Part shown: positions 9,494 through 20,767 of the stretch, one piece after another
Layout: each line of letters opens with the position of its first letter
Numbering within the stretch: the stretch's first letter is position 1
Translations under genes and position numbers: made by a program
Notes under the pieces: generated by a model
What the model was told of the DNA's origin: nothing
Seen by the model: the letters and a program-made list of their open reading frames with translations, nothing else
Database searches by the model: none
Source: Sedimenticola_A sp040506895
Lineage (GTDB): Bacteria; Pseudomonadota; Gammaproteobacteria; Chromatiales; Chromatiaceae
Reading direction: 5' to 3'
Assembly (NCBI GenBank): GCA_040506895.1
Contig: JBEVVY010000001.1
Coordinates: 2,465,116-2,529,115 of the forward strand
Length of the DNA: 64,000 nucleotides

Positions 9494-9549
9494 TACTAAG
9501 TCTCCTCTAAAGGCATGCCCTACCGGGTAGCCGTTCTTTATGTGTCAAA

Positions 9550-10227
9550 TCACAGGCTCTTCGAAATGGTGAAGACCAGTGCATCGTCATCGCCGCCGGA
9601 TACGCCGTCGGTTTCGTAGTAGCTCAGATCAAAGCCGAAACCGCCGTACTCGGTGGAGACACCGACGCTCCAGTCGTCGTAGTCATCACCGGAAGCGGCA
9701 TCGTAATCTGTCATGCCGTAGTGGGCTGCGATGGTTACCGGGCCCGCGGGAACCTCGATGCCGAGATCGAGGTAAGTGGCCTCGTCAGCACCGTAGAAAT
9801 CGGGGCTGTAGTTGTAGGTGGCACTGACAGCGGCTGCGCCGAAGTCATAACCGACACCCACGTGGTACTCGTCGGTGTTGTTGGCCTCGACGCTGGTACC
9901 GGGATACTCGTAGTGCAGCACACCGACATCAACGGAGACGCCGTTGAAATCACCACCCCAACCGAGGTAGAGGTCCAGTTCCATGCTGGAATCGGTGTAA
10001 GAAGCCTCGGACACGTTGGATGCCCATACACCGGCATAGAAACCGCTGTCGTGGGCGTAATCGAAACCACCCTGGATGGCTGCATCTCCATCATTCTGGG
10101 TCAGGCCACGAAAGATGTAGTCGGATGTGAGTGCGACATTGCCGCTGAACCCGGACTCAGCGCTGGCAACAGAGCTCAGACCAGCCAGAACAAGACCACA
10201 GGTGATAGACAGTTTTTTCAGTTTCAT
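9550..10227 (-). CDS. TorF/Gcw_chp-family putative outer-membrane porin
   Basis: A 225-residue protein with a clear signal peptide (LVLAGLSSVASAES). A run of alternating beta-strands begins with NVALTSDYIFRGLTQ, the signature of the TIGR02001/TorF-like family, and the protein ends in a beta-strand, as outer-membrane barrels do. It is acidic and rich in Tyr, Asp and Gly. As the first gene before glnK-amtB under a nitrogen-type promoter, it probably lets small nitrogen compounds through the outer membrane; the substrate is inferred only from context. The upstream AGGAG supports the ATG at 10227. Confidence 0.88.
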   Translation of the reverse strand: MKLKKLSITCGLVLAGLSSVASAESGFSGNVALTSDYIFRGLTQNDGDAAIQGGFDYAHDSGFYAGVWASNVSEASYTDSSMELDLYLGWGGDFNGVSVDVGVLHYEYPGTSVEANNTDEYHVGVGYDFGAAAVSATYNYSPDFYGADEATYLDLGIEVPAGPVTIAAHYGMTDYDAASGDDYDDWSVGVSTEYGGFGFDLSYYETDGVSGGDDDALVFTISKSL

Positions 10228-10290
10228 AACAGGTGTACTCCTAAACGTACTGCAAGAAAAAAACCTAAAAAGTCGTACTGACCCCTAACT

Positions 10291-10305
10291 GCAGTTCCCG
10301 TGCCA
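10291..10305 (-). promoter_or_regulatory. Sigma-54 (-24/-12) promoter of the porin-glnK-amtB operon
   Basis: Minus-strand TGGCACGGGAACTGC keeps the invariant GG and GC ten bases apart; only one base of the TGGCAC-N5-TTGC consensus differs. The predicted start is near 10279, giving a leader of about 50 nt. Confidence 0.8.
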
Positions 10306-10369
10306 AAGATGTTTTTTTCTTTATTAACAATAAATTACATGAATTTTGAAAAATATGACCTTGAGATGG

Positions 10370-10429
10370 CGCACCAAATGAAACGCACCCTTTTTGCCAT
10401 GCACCAAAAAAACGCACCCTATTGGTGCA
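10370..10429. promoter_or_regulatory. NtrC-type enhancer sites in a ~30-bp direct repeat
   Basis: CGCACCCTATTGGTGCA at 10413-10429 matches the classic NtrC box (E. coli glnA site TGCACTATATTGGTGCA) at 14 of 17 bases. TGCACCAA at 10400 and CGCACCAA at 10370 are further half-sites. GCACCAA...ACGCACCCT occurs twice about 30 bp apart, three helical turns. The cluster lies roughly 90-150 bp upstream of the sigma-54 start, normal enhancer distance. Confidence 0.75.
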
Positions 10430-10500
10430 CCTGGGATTGAGTCGCGATCATTCACCTTTGCTTCTGGACATAACGCGGACACGCCGTTATCTTGCCCAGC

Positions 10501-10758
10501 ATGATTGATCCAAAACTTCTAGATGACCTGGCCAAGCGCATGGCCGGCAGCGTTCCCACCGGCCTGCAGTTTCTGCAGGAGGATCTGCAGCGCAACTTCA
10601 AGAGCGCACTGGAAGCGGGACTCTCCCACCTTGAACTGGTGACCCGCGAAGAGTTCGACGTACAGAGTGCCGTTCTTGCACGCACCCGTGAAAAGCTCGA
10701 GGCCCTGGAGCGCCAGGTGGCCGAGCTGGAACAAGCCCTCAACAAGACCCAAGACTAG
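10501..10758 (+). CDS. ubiK: Ubiquinone biosynthesis accessory factor UbiK
   Basis: An 85-residue protein that starts MIDPKLLDDLAKR, like E. coli UbiK (YqiC). It has the family core LVTREEFDVQSAVLARTREKL and a C-terminal coiled coil (LEALERQVAELEQAL). UbiK binds UbiJ and supports aerobic ubiquinone synthesis. I prefer the ATG at 10501 over the in-frame TTG at 10492 because homologues begin at MIDP. No clear Shine-Dalgarno sequence precedes either. It is divergent from the nitrogen operon and 23 bp ahead of yifB. Confidence 0.93.
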   Translation: MIDPKLLDDLAKRMAGSVPTGLQFLQEDLQRNFKSALEAGLSHLELVTREEFDVQSAVLARTREKLEALERQVAELEQALNKTQD

Positions 10759-10781
10759 GTACACCACCAGGGAAGGCGCCG

Positions 10782-12293
10782 ATGCCACTCGCCGTTGTAC
10801 AGAGCCGCGCACAATCGGGAATTAAAGCCCTATCGGTTGTAGTGGAAGTGCATCTCTCGAACGGCCTGCCGGCGCTCTCCATCGTCGGACTGCCCGAGCT
10901 TGCGGTGCGCGAGAGCAAGGACCGGGTACGGGGTGCCCTGCTCAACGCCCACTACGAGTTCCCCGCCCGCCGCATCACCATCAACCTGGCGCCGGCCGAC
11001 CTGCCCAAGGAGGGCGGACGCTTCGACCTGCCCATCGCCATCGGCATACTCGCCGCATCGGGACAGATACCCGCACAGGAACTGGACGGTTACGAGTTCA
11101 TCGGCGAACTGGCACTCTCAGGCACCCTGCGCCCGGTCAGCGGGGTGCTGCCTTCTGCCCTTGCGGCCATGGCGAAAGGACGCACACTGATTCTCCCGCA
11201 GGAGAACGCCAGGGAGGCTGCGCTGGTAGAGGGGCTGAAAATACTCCCGGCCCGCCACCTGCTGGAGGTGAGTGAACACCTGGTCCAGGGCAACCGGCTC
11301 AGCCCCTACGAAAGAGAACCTGATCCATCACCACGAACCGCCTTGCACGACCTGGCGGACGTCAAAGGCCAGACCCGGGCCAAGCGAGCACTGGAGATCG
11401 CTGCCGCCGGGGCCCACAGCCTGCTCATGATCGGACCTCCCGGTTCAGGCAAGTCGATGCTGGCCAATCGCCTGCCGGGCATACTGCCACCCATGTCGAT
11501 GGACGAAGCACTGGAGTCAGCCGCCATCCACTCCATCGGCAACCGGGACTTCGATCCCGGCCAGTGGAAAAGACGCCCCTTCCGCAACCCCCACCACACC
11601 GCATCGGCAGCCGCACTGGTCGGCGGAGGCAGCAACCCGAGGCCCGGCGAAATCTCCCTGGCCCACAACGGCGTGATGTTTCTGGACGAGCTGCCGGAGT
11701 TCAGCCGCCGGGTACTGGAGGTGCTCAGGGAGCCCCTGGAGAACGCAGAGGTGACCATCTCGCGGGCAACCCGGCAGGCGGTGTTCCCCGCCCGCTTCCA
11801 GCTGATCACCGCCATGAACCCCTGCCCCTGTGGCCACCTGGGTGACACCGACGGTAAGAGCTGCCACTGCACGGAGGACCAGGTCCGGCGTTACCGAAGC
11901 CGCATATCCGGCCCCCTTCTCGATCGCATCGACATGCACATAGAGGTACCCAGGCAACCGCTGGAGACGATCGGCAACCGCAGCGAAAAGACCGAAGAGA
12001 CAAGTGAACGCGTCAGGGAACGGGTGGCAAGCGCCCGCGACAGACAACTGGAAAGAAACGGGGTACTCAACAGCGCCCTGCAGGGCAAGACCCTGGAAGC
12101 CTGCTGCCGGATCGACGAAAAGGGTGAGCTGTTACTGCAGAGAGCGGCATCCCAATTGGGACTCTCCGCCAGGGCCTACCACCGCATACTCAGGTTGGCC
12201 CGCACCATCGCCGACCTCAAACAGAGCGACGACATCGACGCCAATCACATCAGCGAGGCGATCGGTTACCGGCAGCTCGACAGGCGCAGCTAA
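10782..12293 (+). CDS. yifB: YifB/ComM-family Mg-chelatase-like AAA+ ATPase
   Basis: A 503-residue protein with an N-terminal Lon-protease-like domain (residues ~20-175), a AAA+ domain with Walker A MIGPPGSGKSML and Walker B VMFLDELPEF, the zinc-binding-like CPCGHLGD segment and a C-terminal Mg_chelatase_C region ending AIGYRQLDRR. In Vibrio and Haemophilus the homologue ComM is a branch-migrating helicase needed for natural transformation. The length is typical. It ends in a 4-bp convergent overlap with the CbiX-like gene. Confidence 0.94.
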   Translation: MPLAVVQSRAQSGIKALSVVVEVHLSNGLPALSIVGLPELAVRESKDRVRGALLNAHYEFPARRITINLAPADLPKEGGRFDLPIAIGILAASGQIPAQELDGYEFIGELALSGTLRPVSGVLPSALAAMAKGRTLILPQENAREAALVEGLKILPARHLLEVSEHLVQGNRLSPYEREPDPSPRTALHDLADVKGQTRAKRALEIAAAGAHSLLMIGPPGSGKSMLANRLPGILPPMSMDEALESAAIHSIGNRDFDPGQWKRRPFRNPHHTASAAALVGGGSNPRPGEISLAHNGVMFLDELPEFSRRVLEVLREPLENAEVTISRATRQAVFPARFQLITAMNPCPCGHLGDTDGKSCHCTEDQVRRYRSRISGPLLDRIDMHIEVPRQPLETIGNRSEKTEETSERVRERVASARDRQLERNGVLNSALQGKTLEACCRIDEKGELLLQRAASQLGLSARAYHRILRLARTIADLKQSDDIDANHISEAIGYRQLDRRS

Positions 12294-12679
12294 CCCGCCT
12301 TCGACGCCAGTTCCAGCAGAAGCCCCGGCATCGCCTCGCTGCCACCGAGGTAGTCGCAGAGTTCCACAGACACATCCGGACAACGCGCCCTGCCCTTCTC
12401 CACCTCGGCCGGTATGTCCGTCACCACGTGACGACCCGCGGAGAGGAAGTAGGGCAGCACCAGCACACGCTTGGCACCCTGCTCGCAACAGCAGGCGATA
12501 CCATCGGGAATGGAGGGCTCCGCCAACTCCAGGAAAGCGGCATCCACCCGGTCGAAACGATCCCCCGCAAGATCCGCCAGTTTCCGGGCAACCGCCCTCA
12601 CCTCGTCGTTGGATGCCTCGCGCCGGCTGCCATGGGCCACCAGCAGAAGCACGGTACCACCCGAAGATCCTTCACTCAT
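12290..12679 (-). CDS. CbiX-like short chelatase
   Basis: A 129-residue protein starting at the ATG at 12679, which has AGGAGAG upstream. It carries the two metal-site histidines of the class II chelatase family in VAHGSRREA and YFLSAGRHVVTDIP. The single-domain length matches the short CbiX/SirB type that inserts cobalt or iron into sirohydrochlorin as a homodimer. No cobalamin or siroheme genes adjoin it, although a CbiM-like permease is encoded at 30998-31663. The exact metal and substrate cannot be told from sequence. Confidence 0.85.
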   Translation of the reverse strand: MSEGSSGGTVLLLVAHGSRREASNDEVRAVARKLADLAGDRFDRVDAAFLELAEPSIPDGIACCCEQGAKRVLVLPYFLSAGRHVVTDIPAEVEKGRARCPDVSVELCDYLGGSEAMPGLLLELASKAG

Positions 12680-12769
12680 CGCACTCTCCTGAAACAGTGC
12701 TGAAATGTATTCATTGGAACATGGGGACAGTATCGGCAACTGCAACCGATCCTGCTAAACTCCGCCGCC

Positions 12770-14671
12770 ATGCTCAGATTCGACCGACTCAGCCTGCGCC
12801 GGGGCAGCAAACTGCTCTTCGCGGAGGCCAACTTCAATATCCACCCCGGCCAGCGGGTGGGCGTCACCGGCGCCAACGGCACCGGCAAGTCGAGCCTGTT
12901 CGCACTGATAAAAGACGAGCTGCATGCCGATAGCGGCGAGTTCGCCATCCCCAGGGACTGGGTCATCGCCCACGTCGCCCAGGAGACCCCCGCCGACCCC
13001 CGCCCCGCCATCGAGTACGTACTGGACGGCGATGCGGAACTGCGGGAGATCGAACGCCAGCTGGCAGAGGCCGAGAACGCCCACCAGGGCGAACGGGTGG
13101 CGGAGCTGCACACCCGGCTCGACAACATCGGCGGCTACACTGCCCGCTCCCGGGCGGCGCGCCTGATCCATGGCCTGGGTTTCAAACCGGGCGAGGAGGA
13201 GCAGGCCGTCAATCACTTCTCCGGTGGCTGGCGTATGCGCCTCAACCTGGCCCGCGCCCTGATGTGCCGCTCCGACCTGCTGTTGCTGGACGAACCCACC
13301 AACCACCTGGACCTGGACGCCGTCATCTGGCTGGAAGAGTGGCTCAAGGGCTACCCCGGCACCCTGCTGCTGATCTCACATGACCGCGACTTCCTCGATG
13401 CCGTCACCAGCCATATCGCCCATATCGAACAGGGCGGCGTCATCCTCTACACCGGTAACTACTCCGCCTTCGAGCGCATACGCGCCGAGCGGCTGGCCAA
13501 CCAGCAGGCGGCCTACGAGAAACAGCAGCGCGAGGTGGCCCATATCCGCAGCTACGTCGACCGCTTCCGCGCCAAGGCCACCAAGGCGCGCCAGGCCCAG
13601 AGCCGGCTCAAGGCCCTGGAGCGCATGGAGCTGATCGCCCCGGCCCACGTGGACTCCCCTTTTCACTTCAGCTTCAAACCGCCCGAGAAGACACCCCACC
13701 CGCTGATGCGCATGGAGCACGCGGCGGCCGGCTACGGCGATACCCTGATACTGAACAGCGTCCAGCTGGCGCTCTCACCCGGTGACCGCATCGGCCTGCT
13801 CGGCCCCAACGGCGCAGGCAAGTCCACCCTGATCAAGCTTCTGGCCGGGGAACTGACGGCCCTCAAGGGGAAACGCGAGACCGCCCAGGATCTCAATATC
13901 GGCTACTTCGCCCAACACCAGCTCGACCAGCTGCACCCGGAGCACAGCGCGCTCGATCACCTGATGCAGATCGATCCCAAGGCCACCGAGCAGGCGATGC
14001 GCGACTACGTCGGCGGCTTCGGCTTCACCGGAGAACGGGCCGAGAGCCCGGTGGCCCCCTTCTCCGGTGGCGAGAAGGCGCGCCTGGTGCTGGCACTGCT
14101 GGTCTACCAGCGGCCCAACCTGCTGCTACTCGACGAGCCCACCAACCACCTCGACCTGGAGATGCGCCACGCCCTCAGCCAGGCGCTGCAGGATTTCGAG
14201 GGGGCGATGGTGGTGGTCTCCCATGACCGTCACCTGTTGCGCACCACCACCGACCAGCTGCTGCTGGTCAACGGCGGCGAGGTGGACGAGTTCAAGGGCG
14301 ACCTGGACGACTACCCCCGCTGGCTGGCGGACAACCGTGCGGCCCAGATCGACAAACCGACCGACAACGGCGACAAGGAGCACAGCGCCACCGCCCGCAA
14401 GGAGCGAAAGCGCCAGGAGGCGGAGCGGCGCAAACAGCTACAGCCCCTGCGCAGCCGGCTGCAGAAGCTCGAAAAAGAGATGGACCGTCTTATGGAACAG
14501 CAGGCCGGGCTGGAACAGCAGCTCGCCGACCCGGTTATCTACGAAGAGGCCAACAAGGAGGACCTCAAGAAGCTGCTGGCCGACAAGGCGAAGGTGGACG
14601 CCTCACTGGGCGATACCGAAGAGCAGTGGATGGTCGCCTCCGAAGAACTGGAAGCGGCGGAAGCGGAATAA
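12770..14671 (+). CDS. ABC-F ATPase, YheS type
   Basis: A 633-residue soluble tandem ATPase. Walker A motifs are GANGTGKSS and GPNGAGKST, signatures are FSGGWRMRLNLARAL and FSGGEKARLVLALL, and both Walker B segments read LLLLDEPTNHLDL. The linker between domains and a charged C-terminal coiled coil (RKQLQPLRSRLQKLEKEMD) are of the YheS kind. ABC-F proteins act on the ribosome rather than in membrane transport. There is no membrane domain nearby, which agrees. The gene is divergent from the CbiX-like gene with a 90-bp gap. Confidence 0.93.
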   Translation: MLRFDRLSLRRGSKLLFAEANFNIHPGQRVGVTGANGTGKSSLFALIKDELHADSGEFAIPRDWVIAHVAQETPADPRPAIEYVLDGDAELREIERQLAEAENAHQGERVAELHTRLDNIGGYTARSRAARLIHGLGFKPGEEEQAVNHFSGGWRMRLNLARALMCRSDLLLLDEPTNHLDLDAVIWLEEWLKGYPGTLLLISHDRDFLDAVTSHIAHIEQGGVILYTGNYSAFERIRAERLANQQAAYEKQQREVAHIRSYVDRFRAKATKARQAQSRLKALERMELIAPAHVDSPFHFSFKPPEKTPHPLMRMEHAAAGYGDTLILNSVQLALSPGDRIGLLGPNGAGKSTLIKLLAGELTALKGKRETAQDLNIGYFAQHQLDQLHPEHSALDHLMQIDPKATEQAMRDYVGGFGFTGERAESPVAPFSGGEKARLVLALLVYQRPNLLLLDEPTNHLDLEMRHALSQALQDFEGAMVVVSHDRHLLRTTTDQLLLVNGGEVDEFKGDLDDYPRWLADNRAAQIDKPTDNGDKEHSATARKERKRQEAERRKQLQPLRSRLQKLEKEMDRLMEQQAGLEQQLADPVIYEEANKEDLKKLLADKAKVDASLGDTEEQWMVASEELEAAEAE

Positions 14672-14680
14672 AAGCGCCGA

Positions 14681-14945
14681 TGGTGGGTTACGCTACCGCT
14701 AACCCACCCTACTCCGAACCATGCATTGTGTAGGGTGCAATAGCGCAGCGTATTGCACCGATAACACCTGGCGGTGGGTTACGCTGCCGCTAACCCCCCC
14801 TACTCCGACCCATGCATTGCGTAGGGTGCAATAGCGCAGCGTATTGCACCGATAACACCTGGCGGTGGGTTACGCTGCCGCTAACCCACCCTACACCGAT
14901 CCATGCATTGTGTAGGGCGCAATAGCGAAGCGTATTGCACCGTCC
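14681..14945. repeat. Three tandem ~90-bp units of paired palindromic repeats
   Basis: Each unit holds GGTGGGTTACGC...GCTAACCCACCCTAC followed by TAGGGTGCAATAGCG...CGTATTGCACC. The two palindromes alternate three times between the ABC-F and DUF1415 genes. Single copies of both elements recur at 20646-20724, 21344-21420 and 56773-56855. Confidence 0.92.
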
Positions 14946-14948
14946 TCT

Positions 14949-15509
14949 CTATTCCACCTGGTAGCAGCGCGCCAACCGCCACTTCACATCCTCGAGCCCC
15001 ATATCCCTGAGCAACCTGATATTACGCTCGGGAATGCTCGCCGGGTCGGGATGACTGGCCACGGCGGACTCCAGATCATCCTCCCGGATAAGATGAAACA
15101 TCGGGTAGGGCGAACGGTTGGTGTAGTTGGCGGGGTCCTGCTCGTCACTCCCTTCGAACAGGTAGCGGGGATGGAAACCGGCGATCTGGATCACCCCCTG
15201 TAACCCGCTCTCCTCCAGCATGCCGTCAACCAGCTCGAGGAATTCGTTGTATTGCTGGAAATCCTCCAGCCCCCTGGAGAGAACGAAGAAGCCGGTGGCC
15301 ACCGCCTGCTCGTCCTGTTGCTGGAAGTGATCCAGTGCCTGCAGCAGATCCCTGAAGATCGCCTCCTCGTCCTCGGCATCGGAGACGGCATAGGAGATCC
15401 GCCCCGAGGAGACCACCGGTTCGGCGAAGGGACAGAGATTGAGTTCCACCACCACCTCGCGTATCCACTGTTCGGTGGAAGCGACCACCTGCTGTTCAGT
15501 CGGTTGCAC
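14949..15509 (-). CDS. DUF1415 family protein
   Basis: A 186-residue soluble protein with the family opening VASTEQWIREVVVELNLCPFAEP and the NRSPYPMFHLIREDD motif near the middle. DUF1415 is widespread in proteobacteria and has no established function. It is translated after the MOSC gene with a 14-bp overlap, so the two are probably one transcript. The conserved cysteine in LNLCPFA could be functional, but nothing more can be inferred. Confidence 0.88.
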   Translation of the reverse strand: MQPTEQQVVASTEQWIREVVVELNLCPFAEPVVSSGRISYAVSDAEDEEAIFRDLLQALDHFQQQDEQAVATGFFVLSRGLEDFQQYNEFLELVDGMLEESGLQGVIQIAGFHPRYLFEGSDEQDPANYTNRSPYPMFHLIREDDLESAVASHPDPASIPERNIRLLRDMGLEDVKWRLARCYQVE

Positions 15510-16308
15510 GCTCGAGCACCTCCACCGTCATACCCACCTTGAGATCACCCACCCCGTCGTGCAGCAGGTTCTGCCCGAAATAGACGTTGTTGCCCCGGCG
15601 GCGGTAGCTGTTGAGTGTACGCAGGGGCTCCACCCCGCGCTCGGCGGTGAGCTGGTCAGTGGTGGTGATGGCACAGCGTGAGCAGGGTTTGGCCACCCGG
15701 AAGCTGATATCGCCGATGCGGATCACCCGCCAGCTGTCCTCCTCGTAGGGCGCGCAGCCACTCACCACCAGGTTCGGCCTGAAACGGTTCATCGGCAGCG
15801 GCTGCTCCAACCGGCCGTTGAGATCCTCCAGCGAGGCCTCGGAGATCAGCAGAAAGGGAAAGCCGTCCGCAAAGCCCACCTGGTCACCCTCCCGGGCATA
15901 ATCCTGATCCACCTGGCGGGAATTCTCGTCGGGCAGGAACACCAGCTGCGCGTCGCTGCCAAGATAGTCACTCAGCCAACGGCTGGCCTGCTCATCAGCC
16001 AGGCGGGCGGTGCAGTGGTCACCCCACACCTGCACCCCGATCGCCGCCCCCGCGTCGGTCACCTTCGCCACGTCCAGGTCCGGCATGCCCGGAGCCTGCA
16101 ACCGTATGCCGTCAGGAATCAGCGCCACCTGCACCAGCGCCATTCGCGGGTGCTCCCGCTGGGTCAGGAACACCCCGTCCGGCCCGACCACCATCCAGCG
16201 CCGGTCGCAACTGATACCCCGCGCCACCACCGGTGCCCGCTCCAGGGGGATACCGGCAAAGGATTTCACCGGGTAGAAATAGATACTGCTCAGACTCAGT
16301 TCACTCAC
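15496..16308 (-). CDS. MOSC domain protein (YcbX-like, MOSC_N plus MOSC)
   Basis: A 270-residue protein with an N-terminal MOSC_N domain (LSSIYFYPVKSFAGIPL, then RRWMVVGPDG) and a MOSC domain whose conserved cysteine lies in VAKPCSRCAITTTDQ; this residue should bind the molybdenum cofactor. YcbX and its relatives detoxify N-hydroxylated compounds with an electron donor. Unlike E. coli YcbX there is no C-terminal ferredoxin domain. It overlaps the DUF1415 gene by 14 bp. Confidence 0.9.
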   Translation of the reverse strand: MSELSLSSIYFYPVKSFAGIPLERAPVVARGISCDRRWMVVGPDGVFLTQREHPRMALVQVALIPDGIRLQAPGMPDLDVAKVTDAGAAIGVQVWGDHCTARLADEQASRWLSDYLGSDAQLVFLPDENSRQVDQDYAREGDQVGFADGFPFLLISEASLEDLNGRLEQPLPMNRFRPNLVVSGCAPYEEDSWRVIRIGDISFRVAKPCSRCAITTTDQLTAERGVEPLRTLNSYRRRGNNVYFGQNLLHDGVGDLKVGMTVEVLERATD

Positions 16309-16348
16309 TCTTCATCCCGCCTGTGATTCCGTATCTCGTTATTGGCAG

Positions 16349-16384
16349 GACAAACCGCAAAACATGATCCTGTTCCGGTTTGTC
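16349..16384. promoter_or_regulatory. Inverted repeat between the divergent MOSC and pilU genes
   Basis: GACAAACCG at 16349-16357 pairs perfectly with CGGTTTGTC at 16376-16384 across an 18-bp loop. There is no following T-run, so an operator is more likely than a terminator. No known regulator is assigned. Confidence 0.45.
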
Positions 16385-16504
16385 ACAAAAATCACCGTTT
16401 CCGGATCATACCCGGTTTCCACCGTCTATAGTTGGGAATAGGCCCTGCAGTGCGCAGGAATAACTATACTCATAAATGGGCATGGCAGATCCCGGAGACA
16501 ACGC

Positions 16505-17617
16505 ATGGAACTCATCCCCTATCTCAAGCTGATGGTACAGAAGAACGGTTCTGATCTCTTTTTCAGCACCGGCGCGCCACCAAACCTCAAGGCCGAGGGC
16601 AGAACCACCCCCATTGGCGAAACCCCCATGGGGACCGGTGCGGTACGCACCCTCGCCTACTCGATCATGAGCGACGACCAGGTCTCCGAGTTCGAACGCA
16701 CCATGGAGTGCAACCTGGCCATCTCCATCAGCGGCCTGGGGCGGTTCCGCGTCAACGTCTTCCGCCAGCGCGGCGATGTGGCCATGGTGATCCGCTACAT
16801 CAAGGGCAAGATTCCCCAGATCGAAGAGCTCAACCTGCCCCCATCCCTGAAAGACCTGATCATGATGCCCAGGGGATTGATCCTGGTGGTAGGCTCCACC
16901 GGCTCCGGTAAATCCACCACCCTCGCCTCCATGATCGACCACCGCAACGAACACGCCACCGGCCATATCCTCACCATCGAGGACCCGGTCGAATTCCTGC
17001 ACACCCACAAGAAGTCGGTGGTGGACCAGCGCGAGGTGGGCCTCGACACCATGTCCTACGAGGTGGCGCTGAAGAACGCCATGCGCGAAGCGCCCGATGT
17101 GATCCTGATCGGCGAGATCCGCGATCGCCAGACCATGCAACACGCCATCGCCTACGCCGAGACAGGCCATCTCTGCCTCTCGACCCTGCACGCCAACAAC
17201 GCCAACCAGGCCCTGGACCGCATCATCAACTTCTTCCCCGATACGGCCCACCACCAGCTCTACCTCGACCTCTCGCTGAACCTCAAGGCGGTGGTCTCCC
17301 AGCGGCTGGTGAAGAGCAAGGACGGCAAGCGCATGCCAGCGGTGGAGATCATGCTGCTGAGCACCTTCGTCGCCGAGCTGATCCAGAAGGGCGACATCCA
17401 CGCCGTGAAAGAGGCGATGGAGCAGGGCTCCGAACGTGGCATGCAGACCTTCGACCAGGCCCTCTACAAGCTCTACAAGGAGGATCGCATCACCCTGGAA
17501 GAGGCCCTGGCCAACGCCGACTCCCGCAACAACCTCTCCCTCAAGATCCGCCTCGACGAGAGTGGCAGTGCGGATTCACCGGAAGGGCTGCAGATCCACG
17601 GCGAGGAGTTTATTTAG
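16505..17617 (+). CDS. pilU: Type IV pilus retraction ATPase PilU
   Basis: A 370-residue hexameric secretion-type ATPase. Walker A is GSTGSGKSTT, the Asp box and Walker B region includes DVILIGEIRDRQTM, and the His box reads HLCLSTLHANNANQALDRI. The N-terminus (YLKLMVQKNGSDLFFSTG) and the long C-terminal tail after LEEALANADSRNNL match PilU rather than PilT. PilU assists PilT in pulling back type IV pili at the inner membrane. pilT is normally adjacent but is absent here. GGAG upstream supports the start. Confidence 0.93.
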   Translation: MELIPYLKLMVQKNGSDLFFSTGAPPNLKAEGRTTPIGETPMGTGAVRTLAYSIMSDDQVSEFERTMECNLAISISGLGRFRVNVFRQRGDVAMVIRYIKGKIPQIEELNLPPSLKDLIMMPRGLILVVGSTGSGKSTTLASMIDHRNEHATGHILTIEDPVEFLHTHKKSVVDQREVGLDTMSYEVALKNAMREAPDVILIGEIRDRQTMQHAIAYAETGHLCLSTLHANNANQALDRIINFFPDTAHHQLYLDLSLNLKAVVSQRLVKSKDGKRMPAVEIMLLSTFVAELIQKGDIHAVKEAMEQGSERGMQTFDQALYKLYKEDRITLEEALANADSRNNLSLKIRLDESGSADSPEGLQIHGEEFI

Positions 17618-17663
17618 GGCCTGTTAATACTCATTCCATAGGCCCTGGCGTTATACTGGCTGA

Positions 17664-18011
17664 ATGCCGGAATCGTCGACATTCAAACCGCTGGACTCCC
17701 TGCAGGCACTCGAAGAGTGCATTGCGGGGGAGCCCGCTGCACTCATCTGGTTCACCGGCCCCGATTGCCGGGTCTGCCAGGACCTCAAACCCAAGGTGGG
17801 CGAGCTGATCGGAGAGGAGTTTCCGAAGATCAGCTGCTACCAGCTCGACTGCGCTGCCGTCCCCGACGCCGCCGCCCAGCACCAGGTGTTCACCGTGCCC
17901 ACCCTGCTGATTTTCCTCGACGGTCAACCATTTATGCGCAAGGTGCGCAACTTCTCCCTGGCTGAACTGCGCGCGGAACTGGCGCGGCCCTATAGTCTTT
18001 TTTTTGGTTAA
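17664..18011 (+). CDS. Thioredoxin-like protein
   Basis: A 115-residue thioredoxin fold without a signal peptide. The active site is C35-R-V-C38 (GPDCRVCQDL) in place of the classic CGPC, and the cis-proline loop is FTVPTLLIF. A cytoplasmic disulfide exchange or redox-sensing role is likely; the partner is unknown. It lies 46 bp after pilU on the same strand and 86 bp before glgP. A weak hairpin (AACC/GGTT) followed by T-rich sequence near 18008-18028 may end its transcript. Confidence 0.85.
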   Translation: MPESSTFKPLDSLQALEECIAGEPAALIWFTGPDCRVCQDLKPKVGELIGEEFPKISCYQLDCAAVPDAAAQHQVFTVPTLLIFLDGQPFMRKVRNFSLAELRAELARPYSLFFG

Positions 18012-18097
18012 CCGTAAGGGTTTTTTAATCCGCCGGCCCGAGCCTTGCATTATAATTGCAGGATTTCCCGACAATTTCGCCCCTAACAAGACCGATC

Positions 18098-20632
<2,535 letters not shown>

Positions 20633-20645
20633 ACGGAAAGCGCAT

Positions 20646-20724
20646 GTAGGGTGCAATAGCGAAGCGTATTGCACCGACGGCATCGATCTGTTGGTGGGTT
20701 ACGCTATCGCTAACCCACCCTACA
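20646..20724. repeat. Paired palindromic repeat, single copy
   Basis: TAGGGTGCAATAGCGAAGCG...TTGCACC at 20646-20674 is followed by GGTGGGTTACGC...TAACCCACC at about 20693-20722, the same pair as in the 14.7-kb cluster. Confidence 0.88.
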
Positions 20725-20727
20725 ATC

Positions 20728-20757
20728 CCGTCATTCCGGCGGATGCCGGAATCCAGG
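20728..20757. repeat. Short palindromic repeat of the GTCATTCCGGC type
   Basis: CGTCATTCCGGC and GCCGGAATCCAG form an imperfect inverted repeat. The same family recurs on the other strand at 29245-29275. Such elements are common between genes in proteobacteria. Confidence 0.75.
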
Positions 20758-20767
20758 ATCCAGGCCA

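Noticed and set aside
14681..14945. CRISPR array
   Set aside because: The repeated units are palindrome pairs with no unique spacers between identical short repeats, and there are no cas genes.
18051..18056. TATAAT as a complete glgP promoter
   Set aside because: The -10 hexamer is good but no matching -35 lies 16-18 bp upstream, so it was used only to help choose the start codon.
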